Origin: a virus
DNA: 22,307 nt
Direction: 5' to 3' (one strand)
IMG/VR virus record: IMGVR_UViG_3300022689_000073
Location: 1-22,307 of that record
The notes under the pieces were generated by a model. It saw only the letters and a program-made list of their open reading frames with translations. It did not search any database and was not told the DNA's origin. Below, piece after piece: positions 7,693-15,901 of this stretch. Position numbers and translations under genes: made by a program. How positions within the stretch are numbered: position 1 is the first letter of the stretch; every line of letters begins with the position of its first letter.

Positions 7693-8451
7693 ATGAACGT
7701 CGGCGAACTGCTCTATGAGCTGAGGCACAACATTCTGCACGACCGGACAAATCAGGTGTCCGGGACAAGCGACCAGCTCTGGAGCGATGCCACGCTGGTC
7801 AGGTACATCGACGAGGCTCAGCGGCGTCTGGCGCGGCTGGGCTTCGTCATTCGAGATCATCGCACCCCCGACACATGCCGCCTCACGACTGTTCCCGGGC
7901 AGCAGGAGTACGAGCTGCACCCCGCGGTGCTGGCCGTCATGTCTGCGCGCGTCGAGGGCGCGACGTCGGACCTGCTGAGGCTTGGCCATGCGTCGATCGG
8001 CGGCTACCTGATCGAAGGCGTCGACCCGGCGCAGGGGCAGCACATCGTGGGCATGCAGCCCGGCCACGCGCTGGCGTTCCAGACCGACGAAGGCTTCGCG
8101 GAAGATGACGAGGGCAGCGTGGGCGTCACCACTCTCCGGGTCATCCCTGAGCCGCAAGAGGCTCAGACATTGCAGCTTCGCGTCGTGCGCGAGCCGATCT
8201 TCCGGCTGGAGGCCACGCAGCTCACCGCGGTGCCTGAGGTACCTGAGCACCATCATCTGGAGATGCTCGACTGGGCGGCGTATCTGGCGCTGCGCATTGT
8301 CGATCTGGACGCGGGCAGCCCGCGCCGCGCGCAGGAGTTCGCGGAGCAGTTCGGCCAGACGGTCGCGCTGGCGCGGCGGACGGCCATGCGGAAACTGAGA
8401 TCACCACGAGGCTGGGGCTTTGGCCAGTTCGGCTTCTCTTGGGAGAGATGA
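7693..8451 (+). CDS. head-to-tail adaptor protein candidate
   Basis: This encodes a 252-residue protein. Adaptors ring the portal and join it to the tail. The call uses its place after the head genes and an N-terminal helical segment with DQLWSDATLVRYIDEAQRRLARL (about residues 27-49), a pattern I associate with phage adaptor proteins. A beta-rich insertion fills residues 65-170. A helical C-terminus (HHHLEMLDWAAYLALRIVDLD, then a repeated Ala/Arg/Gln helix) closes the fold. AGAAGG stands six bases upstream of ATG. The next gene starts one base after the stop, so both are translated as one unit. A tail-completion role is the main alternative. Confidence 0.72.
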   Translation: MNVGELLYELRHNILHDRTNQVSGTSDQLWSDATLVRYIDEAQRRLARLGFVIRDHRTPDTCRLTTVPGQQEYELHPAVLAVMSARVEGATSDLLRLGHASIGGYLIEGVDPAQGQHIVGMQPGHALAFQTDEGFAEDDEGSVGVTTLRVIPEPQEAQTLQLRVVREPIFRLEATQLTAVPEVPEHHHLEMLDWAAYLALRIVDLDAGSPRRAQEFAEQFGQTVALARRTAMRKLRSPRGWGFGQFGFSWER

Positions 8452-8452
8452 G

Positions 8453-9148
8453 ATGGCAGGACAATACGATCCGATGAAAGAGGTGCTCGCGCGCACCAAC
8501 CCCAACATGCAGTTTCTCGAGCCTCGACCTGCGGCGCAGCCCGGGCCTACGGCGGCACAGATGCGCGACGCTGTGGTCCAGCAGATCGTGCCAAGTGCGG
8601 CAGGGCAGTTTCCTCCTACCGAGGCGTTCATGGACATGCGGCTTATGCCTGACACGGCAGGTGGAGGCTCTCGTGGTGACCGCAGGGCCCGGCGAGACAA
8701 CACGGTTCAGCCTACGCCTCGGGGAGCCCCTTCGACAGGCAGCGCTCAGCGACGCGCGTCTCGTGGGCAGTCAAACGCAGCGGCGCGTGCGCGGGAGGAG
8801 CGCTCTGAGGCGCAGCCCGGCATGACCCCTCGACCTGACGGTCAGGTTTTCGCGGTGCTGCCTGAGCTCAACATGGAGCAGCAACGCCGAGCAGCTGCCG
8901 AATACCTGAGCAACTACAATATGGCCGAGCTTCAGGCACTGCAGGGGATTATCCCGCAGCGTGCGGAGCCGCAGCCGATCGCCGAGCAGGCTGGGATGCT
9001 TCTCCTCCAAGAAGGGTTGAAGGCTTTCGACTATTCTCAGAGGCCAGAGGCTTCGATGGAAGAAGCAGCAGCCGGTCAAGACGCATGGCAGCAGCTGCTC
9101 ATGAGCCTTCTGAACCCCCCGACCCAGATACCGATGCCTTACGAGTGA
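8453..9148 (+). CDS. unrecognised Gln/Ala/Pro-rich virion-region protein
   Basis: This encodes 231 residues from ATG 8453, chosen because GGAGAG (8442-8447) fits it; an upstream in-frame start at 8420 would lie deep in the adaptor gene. I do not recognise the protein. Residues 1-60 are Pro/Gln-rich and mixed. About 70-130 are basic and disordered (Arg/Ser/Ala-rich). About 140-231 are helical (NMEQQRRAAAEYLSNYNM, then ALQGIIPQR), followed by an acidic-Gln end. There is no signal peptide or membrane helix. Its position between the adaptor and the giant virion protein suggests an internal core, chaperone or ejected protein. Confidence 0.7.
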   Translation: MAGQYDPMKEVLARTNPNMQFLEPRPAAQPGPTAAQMRDAVVQQIVPSAAGQFPPTEAFMDMRLMPDTAGGGSRGDRRARRDNTVQPTPRGAPSTGSAQRRASRGQSNAAARAREERSEAQPGMTPRPDGQVFAVLPELNMEQQRRAAAEYLSNYNMAELQALQGIIPQRAEPQPIAEQAGMLLLQEGLKAFDYSQRPEASMEEAAAGQDAWQQLLMSLLNPPTQIPMPYE

Positions 9149-9151
9149 CCC

Positions 9152-12100
9152 ATGGAGATTGACCCGTTCACAGGCTTTGTCAGGCCCCCGCGCGGCGGCA
9201 TGCCTGCGACCGCCGTCCAGCGGCGTTGGGAGAACGCGCCGGGCACTGTGGTCAGCCGCGGTCTCGGCCGCGGGGTCGACACGATCCAGCGCAATCTCGG
9301 GTCGGCCCTCGAGGGTATCGGGAACGTCACAGGTCTTGAAGGCTTGGCAGACGCTGGGGCTCGCTCCGTGGCGCGTAATCAGGCCGAGATCGACGCGTCG
9401 CGCGCGATGGAGAACGACAGCGTCGCGACGTGGCTCGGTTCTCTGTTCGCGGAAAACGCTCCGCAGACAGCGACAAGCATCGGTCTACCTGCACTCGGTG
9501 CAGGTATCGGGTCGGCTGTGCCCGGCGTGGGCACAGCTATTGGTTTCGGCATCGGTACCGCGGCGTCGGCGCTGTTCAATTACGGCCAGCTTGCCGGTGA
9601 GAACCGGGAGCGGCAGAAGGCGGAGAACGTGGCACGTGGGCTCGAGCCCATGGTGGACGAAGGGCGCGCGTTTGGGACCGCGGTACCCCAGACCGCGCTG
9701 GAGACCCTCGGCGGCGCGCTGCAGGCTCGGCTGGCGATCCGTGCGCGTAGAGCTGCAGGAGACGAAGGGTTCGGAGTATTTTCGCGTCAGGGCGCGCGAG
9801 AGATCGCGGGGGCGGCAGGGCGCGGCGCAGCGATCGAAGGTGCAACCGAAGTCGGCCAGACGGCGATGAACCGGGCGCAGGCGGACTTGGACAATACCAG
9901 CCGCGAAGCGCTTCAAGAGCTTGCGATCGCAGGTCTGGCAGGCGCAGTCCTCGGCGGCACGCTCAGTGCTGGAGGGTCCGCGATCGGCATCCAGATGCGG
10001 AAGCCGGCGGAGGTATCGACAGGTAATCTTGAGCAGGAAGTTGACCGGGCTCTCGGCCTTCCAGCGCCCGATCAGGTCCTCGCGCTGCCACCGCCTGATG
10101 CGGGCCCTGCAGCGCTCTCGGGCCCTGAAGCGGCGCTCAGGCTACCTCCGCCGCGCGAGCCGCCCATGGCGGGGGATGTGGTGGTCACACCACCGGTTGC
10201 GCAGCCACCTGCTCCGGGAGCATTGCCAGCACCTGATCCGACGCTCACGTTGCCTGCACCTGCGCCGGGACCGCAAGTTCTGCCGCCCCCGGGCGCACCG
10301 TCGCTCGACACGGGCGCGGACCTCGCAGGTGGAAGCGTCGACGCAGCCCCGGCAAGGCCGCTCCAAAACGTACCTGACCGGCAACTCTTCGAGCAGCTCG
10401 TGGCCGCTCAGAGCGCCGCGCAGTCGCCCCTGTCGACGGCGAGCGAGGCCACGGCTCAAATCCAAGCCGAGATGGAGGCTCGTGGGCTGGAGATCACACC
10501 GCGCGGCCCGGTGAGGCGCGCGGCGTTCGCGGATGCCACTGTGCAGGACCTGAACCGGGCCCTCGTCACTCTGCGGAACCAAGAGCAGCAGGGTCAGCCG
10601 CTGACCGAGGTGGAGCAAGAGCTTCGCACGCAGATGACGAGCGAGCTCGAGCTTCGGCGCGCAGAGCGCGACGGCCAGCTGTCGATGATCAACCCAAACG
10701 CCACCACCGACCGCACCGCGTTCAGGGACCTTCGGGACGGGCAGCGCAGCGATTTTGTCAGCGAGGCGGCGGACAGGTTCGGCGCTCCCAAGGGGTGGAA
10801 GAACACGAGGTACGCCAAGAGGCTCAGGGTACGCAGCACGGAGGAGCTATATGACAAAGTCTTCGACGATGTGGCCGCGATCGAGGCGTTCGATAGAGGT
10901 GAGAACACCCGGTTCGACGGGCCTGCAGGGCAAAGAGAGCGCGCAGCGATCGAGGCTATGGCGGACCGCTTGGGCGATCGCGATCTGGGTCCAGAGATTG
11001 CTCAAGCGCAGCAAGAGCTGGAAGCTGCTCGTGCGCAGTTCCCAGACGGCCGGCGCGTACTGGAGCAAGACTCTGAGGCCATGGCGCAGTTCAACGCAGC
11101 GCTCGGTGCGCAGCGGGCAGCGACGGCGCGCATCAACGAGCTGCAAACACTTCAGCAGAACGCAGAGGCAGCTCAAGCCCGTGCCAAGAAGCGGGCCACC
11201 ACCGCAGCAGCTTACGTCGGTGATCCGAATGATGCAGTACCGCTCAGCGAAGTGCTGGCCATCGACCCTGATGCGACAGGTCCGAACTGGGTTGACCGCG
11301 CCACGCAAAATCTGACGCAAGGCGCTCCGGTCGGAGCACTGGGCGATGCCTTGGCAGACGCGGCTGCGCCTATCACCAGAGAGCGGCAGATACAGGCAGC
11401 AGAAAATCAGCGCGCTGCTCAGAACGAGGCTCGCAATTTCCGGCAGATGAACGAGGGGATCGCCAATCAGGCGCTGAGAGACGAGGCAGGTATCGTGATG
11501 CAGCGGCGAGGGCCGCTCAACAACGAGGGAACGCCTGTCAGCGCGCCGCCGGGGCCGGCACGGAACATGCAGGTCAAGTCCGCGATCCGAGAAGCCATGG
11601 GCCGGATCGGTATGGCAGATACGGACGTCTATGTGCTTGGCAACGCCAAGGCCTTGCCTGACGACGTTGGAGGCCAGCTGTCACGTGATTTCACGGACAA
11701 CGGGAACCTGAAGCCTGTGTCTGAGCTGCTGGACGCAGACACCAACGCGGTAGCGACAGACGACGGCACGGTCGTGATCTTTGCGGACAAGGTCCAGTCG
11801 AAAGAAGACGCTGTGGCGCTGCTGTACCACGAGGTGCTGGGCCATCGAGGCATGACGGCGATGTTCGGTCAGGACCGAGCTGAAGCGATCATGGACCTCT
11901 ATGATCGCAGCCCAGCACTGAAGGACATGGTCAAGCAATGGGAGACCGCGGTGGGCCCCGAGGCCATGGCGTATTACTCGAAGATGCCCAAGTGGGTGCA
12001 GGTCGAGGAGGCGATCGCGGTCAAGGCTGAGAGTGGACCGATCCGGAAGTCGTACTTGGAGCCCATGCTGGCGATCATCCGGAAGTACGCGCGCATGGTC

Positions 12101-15100
12101 GGGCTCAAGAGCAAGAGCATCAACCAGAGAGAGCTCAACGCCATCTTGGCGGAGGCGCATGAGCGAGCCATGCGCGGTGAAGGTGCGGGCGTAGCCAAGC
12201 GCCCCGCGCCCGCAGAGAACCCTAGAGGCCCGATGCCGCCCCCGGCGCAGATACTGGACGCTGCTCAGACGTATGGCGATCCCAACACCGCTGGGCCTGT
12301 GCTGCGCGCGTCCTTGGGTGCGGTAGGCGGGCTGCCCAACACTCCTGAAGGTGACATGACCGCGATCGGGCGGATCATGAAGGTTGCGGAGAAAGGCGCG
12401 GAAGGTGTCCGAGGCCTCGTGAACGCAGACCGGTCCGAGCAGGTACGCGGCGCGGCGCTGTGGCTGCAATCCATGGGCCACATTGCACAAAAATACGGCA
12501 AGCACTTTCCGATGAAGGTCGCAGGCAAGGCGACCAACGCGCTCGAGCATATCCGGAACGCGCATACCGACCGCACGGTGGTCCAGTCGATCTGGTCGCG
12601 GCTCAGCGATAACCGGCTCAAAGAGGTCGCGGCCTTGAGCAAGAACCTCAAGGAAGGTGTCAGCTCTCTTATGGAGGCGACCTTCTACCGGCTCGACCCC
12701 CGGAAGAAGCTGGAGGATCACACGCACTTGACGCCGCAAGAGCGGGCTGACCGGCGGAAGGTCTACAATCGCCTGCGGCAGAATTACCTGCGCATGCAGC
12801 GCAACCCGGCGGCGCGCAAGGCCTACGCGAACATGATCGCAGTCAACGAGGCCACGTTCTTCCAGCACCACGCGACGGTGCTTTATGAGCTGATCCGGAT
12901 GACCCCGGAAATGCGCGCGAATATCCCGTCTGCGCGGACCAACCCTCTTCGGCGGTTCGTCAATGCGCACAAGGCTCAGGATGATCCCGTGAAAGCGCGG
13001 GCGTTCTGGGAGAAAGAGCTCCAGACGCTGCTCTCGGAGACCAAGACCTTCGTAGCTGCGCGCCGGACCGCGCTGGATACAGGCGGGCGACAGGATGTAG
13101 GCCAGATCACGCAGATGCTGACGCTCTTGCAGGCGCAGCTTGATCAGACCGACGCACAGCTTCGCGAGGCGAAGGACTACCCGTACTTCCACATCGGCCG
13201 CTTCGGTGAGTACGCCGCGTCGTTCAACCTCAAAACCATCACAGATGCGAGTGGCAAGAAGGTGGCGGATCAGCGCGCGGTGAACGCGGCGTCTGCCGCG
13301 CTCGAGAAGCTGGGCTATCACAACATCGGGATCAGGGAGGAGGCGGACGGTGCGGTGGTCTTCATCCGGACCGAGACCCGGGAAGCCGCGATGGACTTGG
13401 AGCGCATGGCCAAAGAGCTCATGCAGCAAGGCCTCGTGACCGAGGTCAAGGACAGCACCGAAATTGACCCGATCCAGTTCATGCCGGAGAGCACTCAACG
13501 CACCGTGGGCATGCTGGTCGAGCAAATCCGGGCCATGAATATGCCCGTCGCAGGCGAGAGCCAGCAGGATATCGACCGGCGCAACGCGTACATGGCTCGG
13601 CTGGAGGCAGACCTGAAGACGGCGATGCTCAACAGCATGCCGGAATACGCCAACGCCAAGGTTATGGCGCAGCGGGAGTTTCGTTCTGGCTACAGCACGA
13701 ACATGCTGCGCGCGTTCGCGAAGCGGCAGCAGATCGCGGCGCTGTCCGCGGCGAACCGGCTGGCCGGGGAGATGACCACCGAGGGCTTCCAAGCCATGCG
13801 CGACAGTGTGGAAGCCATGCCCTCTCAGGACAAGTGGCGCGGCTTCACAATCATGCGCGAGATGCAGGCGCGTGAGATGGTGAACCGCGACGATACGAAG
13901 GTCTCGCGGTTCATGGGCGGCGCGCGGGCCTTCAACCACAATTATTACCTCGCGATGAACCCCGGCTACATGCTGACCCAGATCACGCAGGTCTGGACGA
14001 ACGCCATGCCCGAGCTGACCAAGCTGGGGGCGAGCAACAGGCAGGCTGCTCGACTGCTCGTGCAAGCGGCACCACTTGCGGCGAAGATCGTGGGCGCTGC
14101 CATCCGCGCGGCCAAGGCAAAGGGCTTGGGCAGTGCTTGGGATGGAACGCTTAGCAGCGAGGTCCTTGCGACGGTGCAGCTATCGCCGGACCCGGCCAAG
14201 GACCAAGAGCTGAAGGACTTCATCATGTACATGGTGAACACCGGCTCGATCGACATCGGCTCTCAGACGCGTCAGCTGGGGCAAGCGGCGGAGAACCAGA
14301 CTGACAGCAAGTTCGACACCACCATGCGCTTCGCGTCGTCGGCCAGCTATTATCTGGAGATGGCGACGCGCCTGACGGGTACGCTGGCAGCGCGAGAGCT
14401 GGCGGTGGCGCAGGGCAAGGACCTGAGCGCGCAGCAGGACGCGGCGTACACGCTCGTGGACGAGGCGTTCTTCAACTACACGGAAGGCAACCGCGCGCGG
14501 GCGATCGGCCGTGGCGGGTTCGCCAAGGAAGGCACGCCGCTCCTGACCGCGTTCATGACATTCCCGATGCTCATGACAGAGAAGTACACCCGTGAGATCG
14601 GCGCTGCGCTAGGAGCGGACAGCGCCAATCCAGAGGAAAGAGCGGCTGCGCAGCGGTGGCTCAAGACGCACCTCGCAGTGATGGGAGTGCTCGCAGGCGG
14701 GCTCGGGATGCCGTTCGTCGCGATCGTCGCGGGCGTCATCGACCGACTTGCCGATCTCTTGGGAGATGACGAGGAGCCCTTCAACGTCCGGGCGAATTTC
14801 CGGAACTTCCTCGCAGATACGTTCGGAGAAGACGTAGGGGAGGTGCTGGCGCGCGGACTGCCTCGCGCCGTGGGCTTCGACATCTCCTCGCGGGTGGGCG
14901 CGGCCGAAATCGTACCGTTCTCGCAGCTGATCAGTGACAGGCGTCCGTTCAGCGAGGCGATCACAGCGCAGACAGAGCGCGCGTTCGGCTCAGCCCTTGG
15001 GATCGCGAGTGATGGATGGACCGGAGTTGGGCACATCCTGCGCGGCGACATCCTCGAAGGTCTGCGCACCGGTGCGCCACTGGCGATCCGCAACCCGGCG

Positions 15101-15529
15101 AACGCGCTCAAGATGACCACGGACGGCTTCACTGACAGCCGGGGCACACTTCTGCCGCTGACCCCTACCGCGTCCGACATCCTCTACCAGATGATCGGGC
15201 TCACACCGGCGCAGCGGGCGGAGTATAGCGAGGCGAACTTCGCTCAGGCGGTTCGCCGCGGCCGGGTTACGCGCACCGCGACGCGCATCCGCAAGCGCAT
15301 CCAGATCGCAGTGGCGAACGGTAACCGAGACGCCCTGCGCGAGGCTTTCCAAGATGCGATGGAGTTCGACCAGAACGTCGACCCGTCGTATGCGATCCTG
15401 CCAAACATCATGCGGTCGGTGAACCAGTCGAGCGACCGCCAGTCGCTTGCGAGAGCACTGGACGCTCCGCTAGGTGTGCGGGCCAACGATCTAGGTGGGC
15501 AGCAGCTCACACGCTTCATGAACCTGTGA
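9152..15529 (+). CDS. giant internal virion (polyvalent-type) protein with metallopeptidase-like motif
   Basis: This encodes 2125 residues. Visible parts in order: glycine-rich hydrophobic stretches near 106-146 and 257-281; a Pro/Ala-rich linker at about 300-400; charged helical and coiled-coil sequence at about 430-780; a zincin-like domain with HEVLGH at 893-898 and a possible third ligand at E952/E953 (VEEAIA); a mixed region around 1340-1440 containing FHIGRFGEY; and a long helical C-terminal region (about 1570-2125) with a hydrophobic segment near 1835-1860. The HExxGH pattern recurs in large phage and plasmid 'polyvalent' proteins, which travel with DNA into the new cell. The C-terminal part resembles polyvalent-associated helical domains; I suspect LPD38 but cannot verify it. 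The ribosome site is weak (GAG only). The likely role is ejection through the envelope plus early host modification or wall/protein cleavage. Confidence 0.8.
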   Translation: MEIDPFTGFVRPPRGGMPATAVQRRWENAPGTVVSRGLGRGVDTIQRNLGSALEGIGNVTGLEGLADAGARSVARNQAEIDASRAMENDSVATWLGSLFAENAPQTATSIGLPALGAGIGSAVPGVGTAIGFGIGTAASALFNYGQLAGENRERQKAENVARGLEPMVDEGRAFGTAVPQTALETLGGALQARLAIRARRAAGDEGFGVFSRQGAREIAGAAGRGAAIEGATEVGQTAMNRAQADLDNTSREALQELAIAGLAGAVLGGTLSAGGSAIGIQMRKPAEVSTGNLEQEVDRALGLPAPDQVLALPPPDAGPAALSGPEAALRLPPPREPPMAGDVVVTPPVAQPPAPGALPAPDPTLTLPAPAPGPQVLPPPGAPSLDTGADLAGGSVDAAPARPLQNVPDRQLFEQLVAAQSAAQSPLSTASEATAQIQAEMEARGLEITPRGPVRRAAFADATVQDLNRALVTLRNQEQQGQPLTEVEQELRTQMTSELELRRAERDGQLSMINPNATTDRTAFRDLRDGQRSDFVSEAADRFGAPKGWKNTRYAKRLRVRSTEELYDKVFDDVAAIEAFDRGENTRFDGPAGQRERAAIEAMADRLGDRDLGPEIAQAQQELEAARAQFPDGRRVLEQDSEAMAQFNAALGAQRAATARINELQTLQQNAEAAQARAKKRATTAAAYVGDPNDAVPLSEVLAIDPDATGPNWVDRATQNLTQGAPVGALGDALADAAAPITRERQIQAAENQRAAQNEARNFRQMNEGIANQALRDEAGIVMQRRGPLNNEGTPVSAPPGPARNMQVKSAIREAMGRIGMADTDVYVLGNAKALPDDVGGQLSRDFTDNGNLKPVSELLDADTNAVATDDGTVVIFADKVQSKEDAVALLYHEVLGHRGMTAMFGQDRAEAIMDLYDRSPALKDMVKQWETAVGPEAMAYYSKMPKWVQVEEAIAVKAESGPIRKSYLEPMLAIIRKYARMVGLKSKSINQRELNAILAEAHERAMRGEGAGVAKRPAPAENPRGPMPPPAQILDAAQTYGDPNTAGPVLRASLGAVGGLPNTPEGDMTAIGRIMKVAEKGAEGVRGLVNADRSEQVRGAALWLQSMGHIAQKYGKHFPMKVAGKATNALEHIRNAHTDRTVVQSIWSRLSDNRLKEVAALSKNLKEGVSSLMEATFYRLDPRKKLEDHTHLTPQERADRRKVYNRLRQNYLRMQRNPAARKAYANMIAVNEATFFQHHATVLYELIRMTPEMRANIPSARTNPLRRFVNAHKAQDDPVKARAFWEKELQTLLSETKTFVAARRTALDTGGRQDVGQITQMLTLLQAQLDQTDAQLREAKDYPYFHIGRFGEYAASFNLKTITDASGKKVADQRAVNAASAALEKLGYHNIGIREEADGAVVFIRTETREAAMDLERMAKELMQQGLVTEVKDSTEIDPIQFMPESTQRTVGMLVEQIRAMNMPVAGESQQDIDRRNAYMARLEADLKTAMLNSMPEYANAKVMAQREFRSGYSTNMLRAFAKRQQIAALSAANRLAGEMTTEGFQAMRDSVEAMPSQDKWRGFTIMREMQAREMVNRDDTKVSRFMGGARAFNHNYYLAMNPGYMLTQITQVWTNAMPELTKLGASNRQAARLLVQAAPLAAKIVGAAIRAAKAKGLGSAWDGTLSSEVLATVQLSPDPAKDQELKDFIMYMVNTGSIDIGSQTRQLGQAAENQTDSKFDTTMRFASSASYYLEMATRLTGTLAARELAVAQGKDLSAQQDAAYTLVDEAFFNYTEGNRARAIGRGGFAKEGTPLLTAFMTFPMLMTEKYTREIGAALGADSANPEERAAAQRWLKTHLAVMGVLAGGLGMPFVAIVAGVIDRLADLLGDDEEPFNVRANFRNFLADTFGEDVGEVLARGLPRAVGFDISSRVGAAEIVPFSQLISDRRPFSEAITAQTERAFGSALGIASDGWTGVGHILRGDILEGLRTGAPLAIRNPANALKMTTDGFTDSRGTLLPLTPTASDILYQMIGLTPAQRAEYSEANFAQAVRRGRVTRTATRIRKRIQIAVANGNRDALREAFQDAMEFDQNVDPSYAILPNIMRSVNQSSDRQSLARALDAPLGVRANDLGGQQLTRFMNL

Positions 15530-15544
15530 CCAAGAGGTAAACCC

Positions 15545-15901
15545 ATGGCCGCGTCCCAGCACGATATCACGATCCTTCAGGGCGCGACTTTCGACATGAG
15601 CGCCACATGGACTGACGACACCGGCAACCCGGAAGACCTCACCGGAGTGCTGGCGCGCATGCAGGTGCGAAAGTCTCACAGGTCTGACGAGGTACTTCTC
15701 AACCTCGACAGCGATACGCTGGGCGGGATCACGTTGGACATCCCTACGGCCGAGATCAGCATCGAGGTGACCCCGACCCTTACCGCCGCGCTTCCCGGAA
15801 GGCTGCGAGGTGTGTATGACTTGGAGCTAGAGTTCCCCGGAGGCCGCGTCGTCCGCCTCCTCCAAGGCCGGGTGCGCGTGGACCCTGAGGTGACCCGATG
15901 A
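15545..15901 (+). CDS. BppU N-terminal-like small fibre-associated protein
   Basis: This encodes 118 residues, with AAGAGG (15532-15537) seven bases before ATG. The sequence matches the pattern of the Ig-like N-terminal domain of phage baseplate upper/fibre proteins: [20 protein letters not shown], then a DLTG turn, an alternating beta region, [11 protein letters not shown], and an ending on [10 protein letters not shown]. Such domains link a fibre to the tail. Here it is a separate gene whose stop overlaps the fibre start by four bases (ATGA), implying coupled translation and a probable physical partnership with the fibre. A stand-alone head or tail structural role cannot be excluded. Confidence 0.75.
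   Translation: MAASQHDITILQGATFDMSATWTDDTGNPEDLTGVLARMQVRKSHRSDEVLLNLDSDTLGGITLDIPTAEISIEVTPTLTAALPGRLRGVYDLELEFPGGRVVRLLQGRVRVDPEVTR

Noticed and set aside
11681-14065. Long open frame of 794 codons on the minus strand
   Set aside because: It lies wholly opposite the giant virion gene; its product is rich in Arg, His, Leu and Val in the manner of an antisense shadow in GC-rich DNA, and no domain is recognisable.
9152-15529. Giant protein as an N4-type virion RNA polymerase
   Set aside because: I could not see polymerase catalytic motifs; the peptidase-like motif and helical C-terminus fit a polyvalent or ejection protein better.
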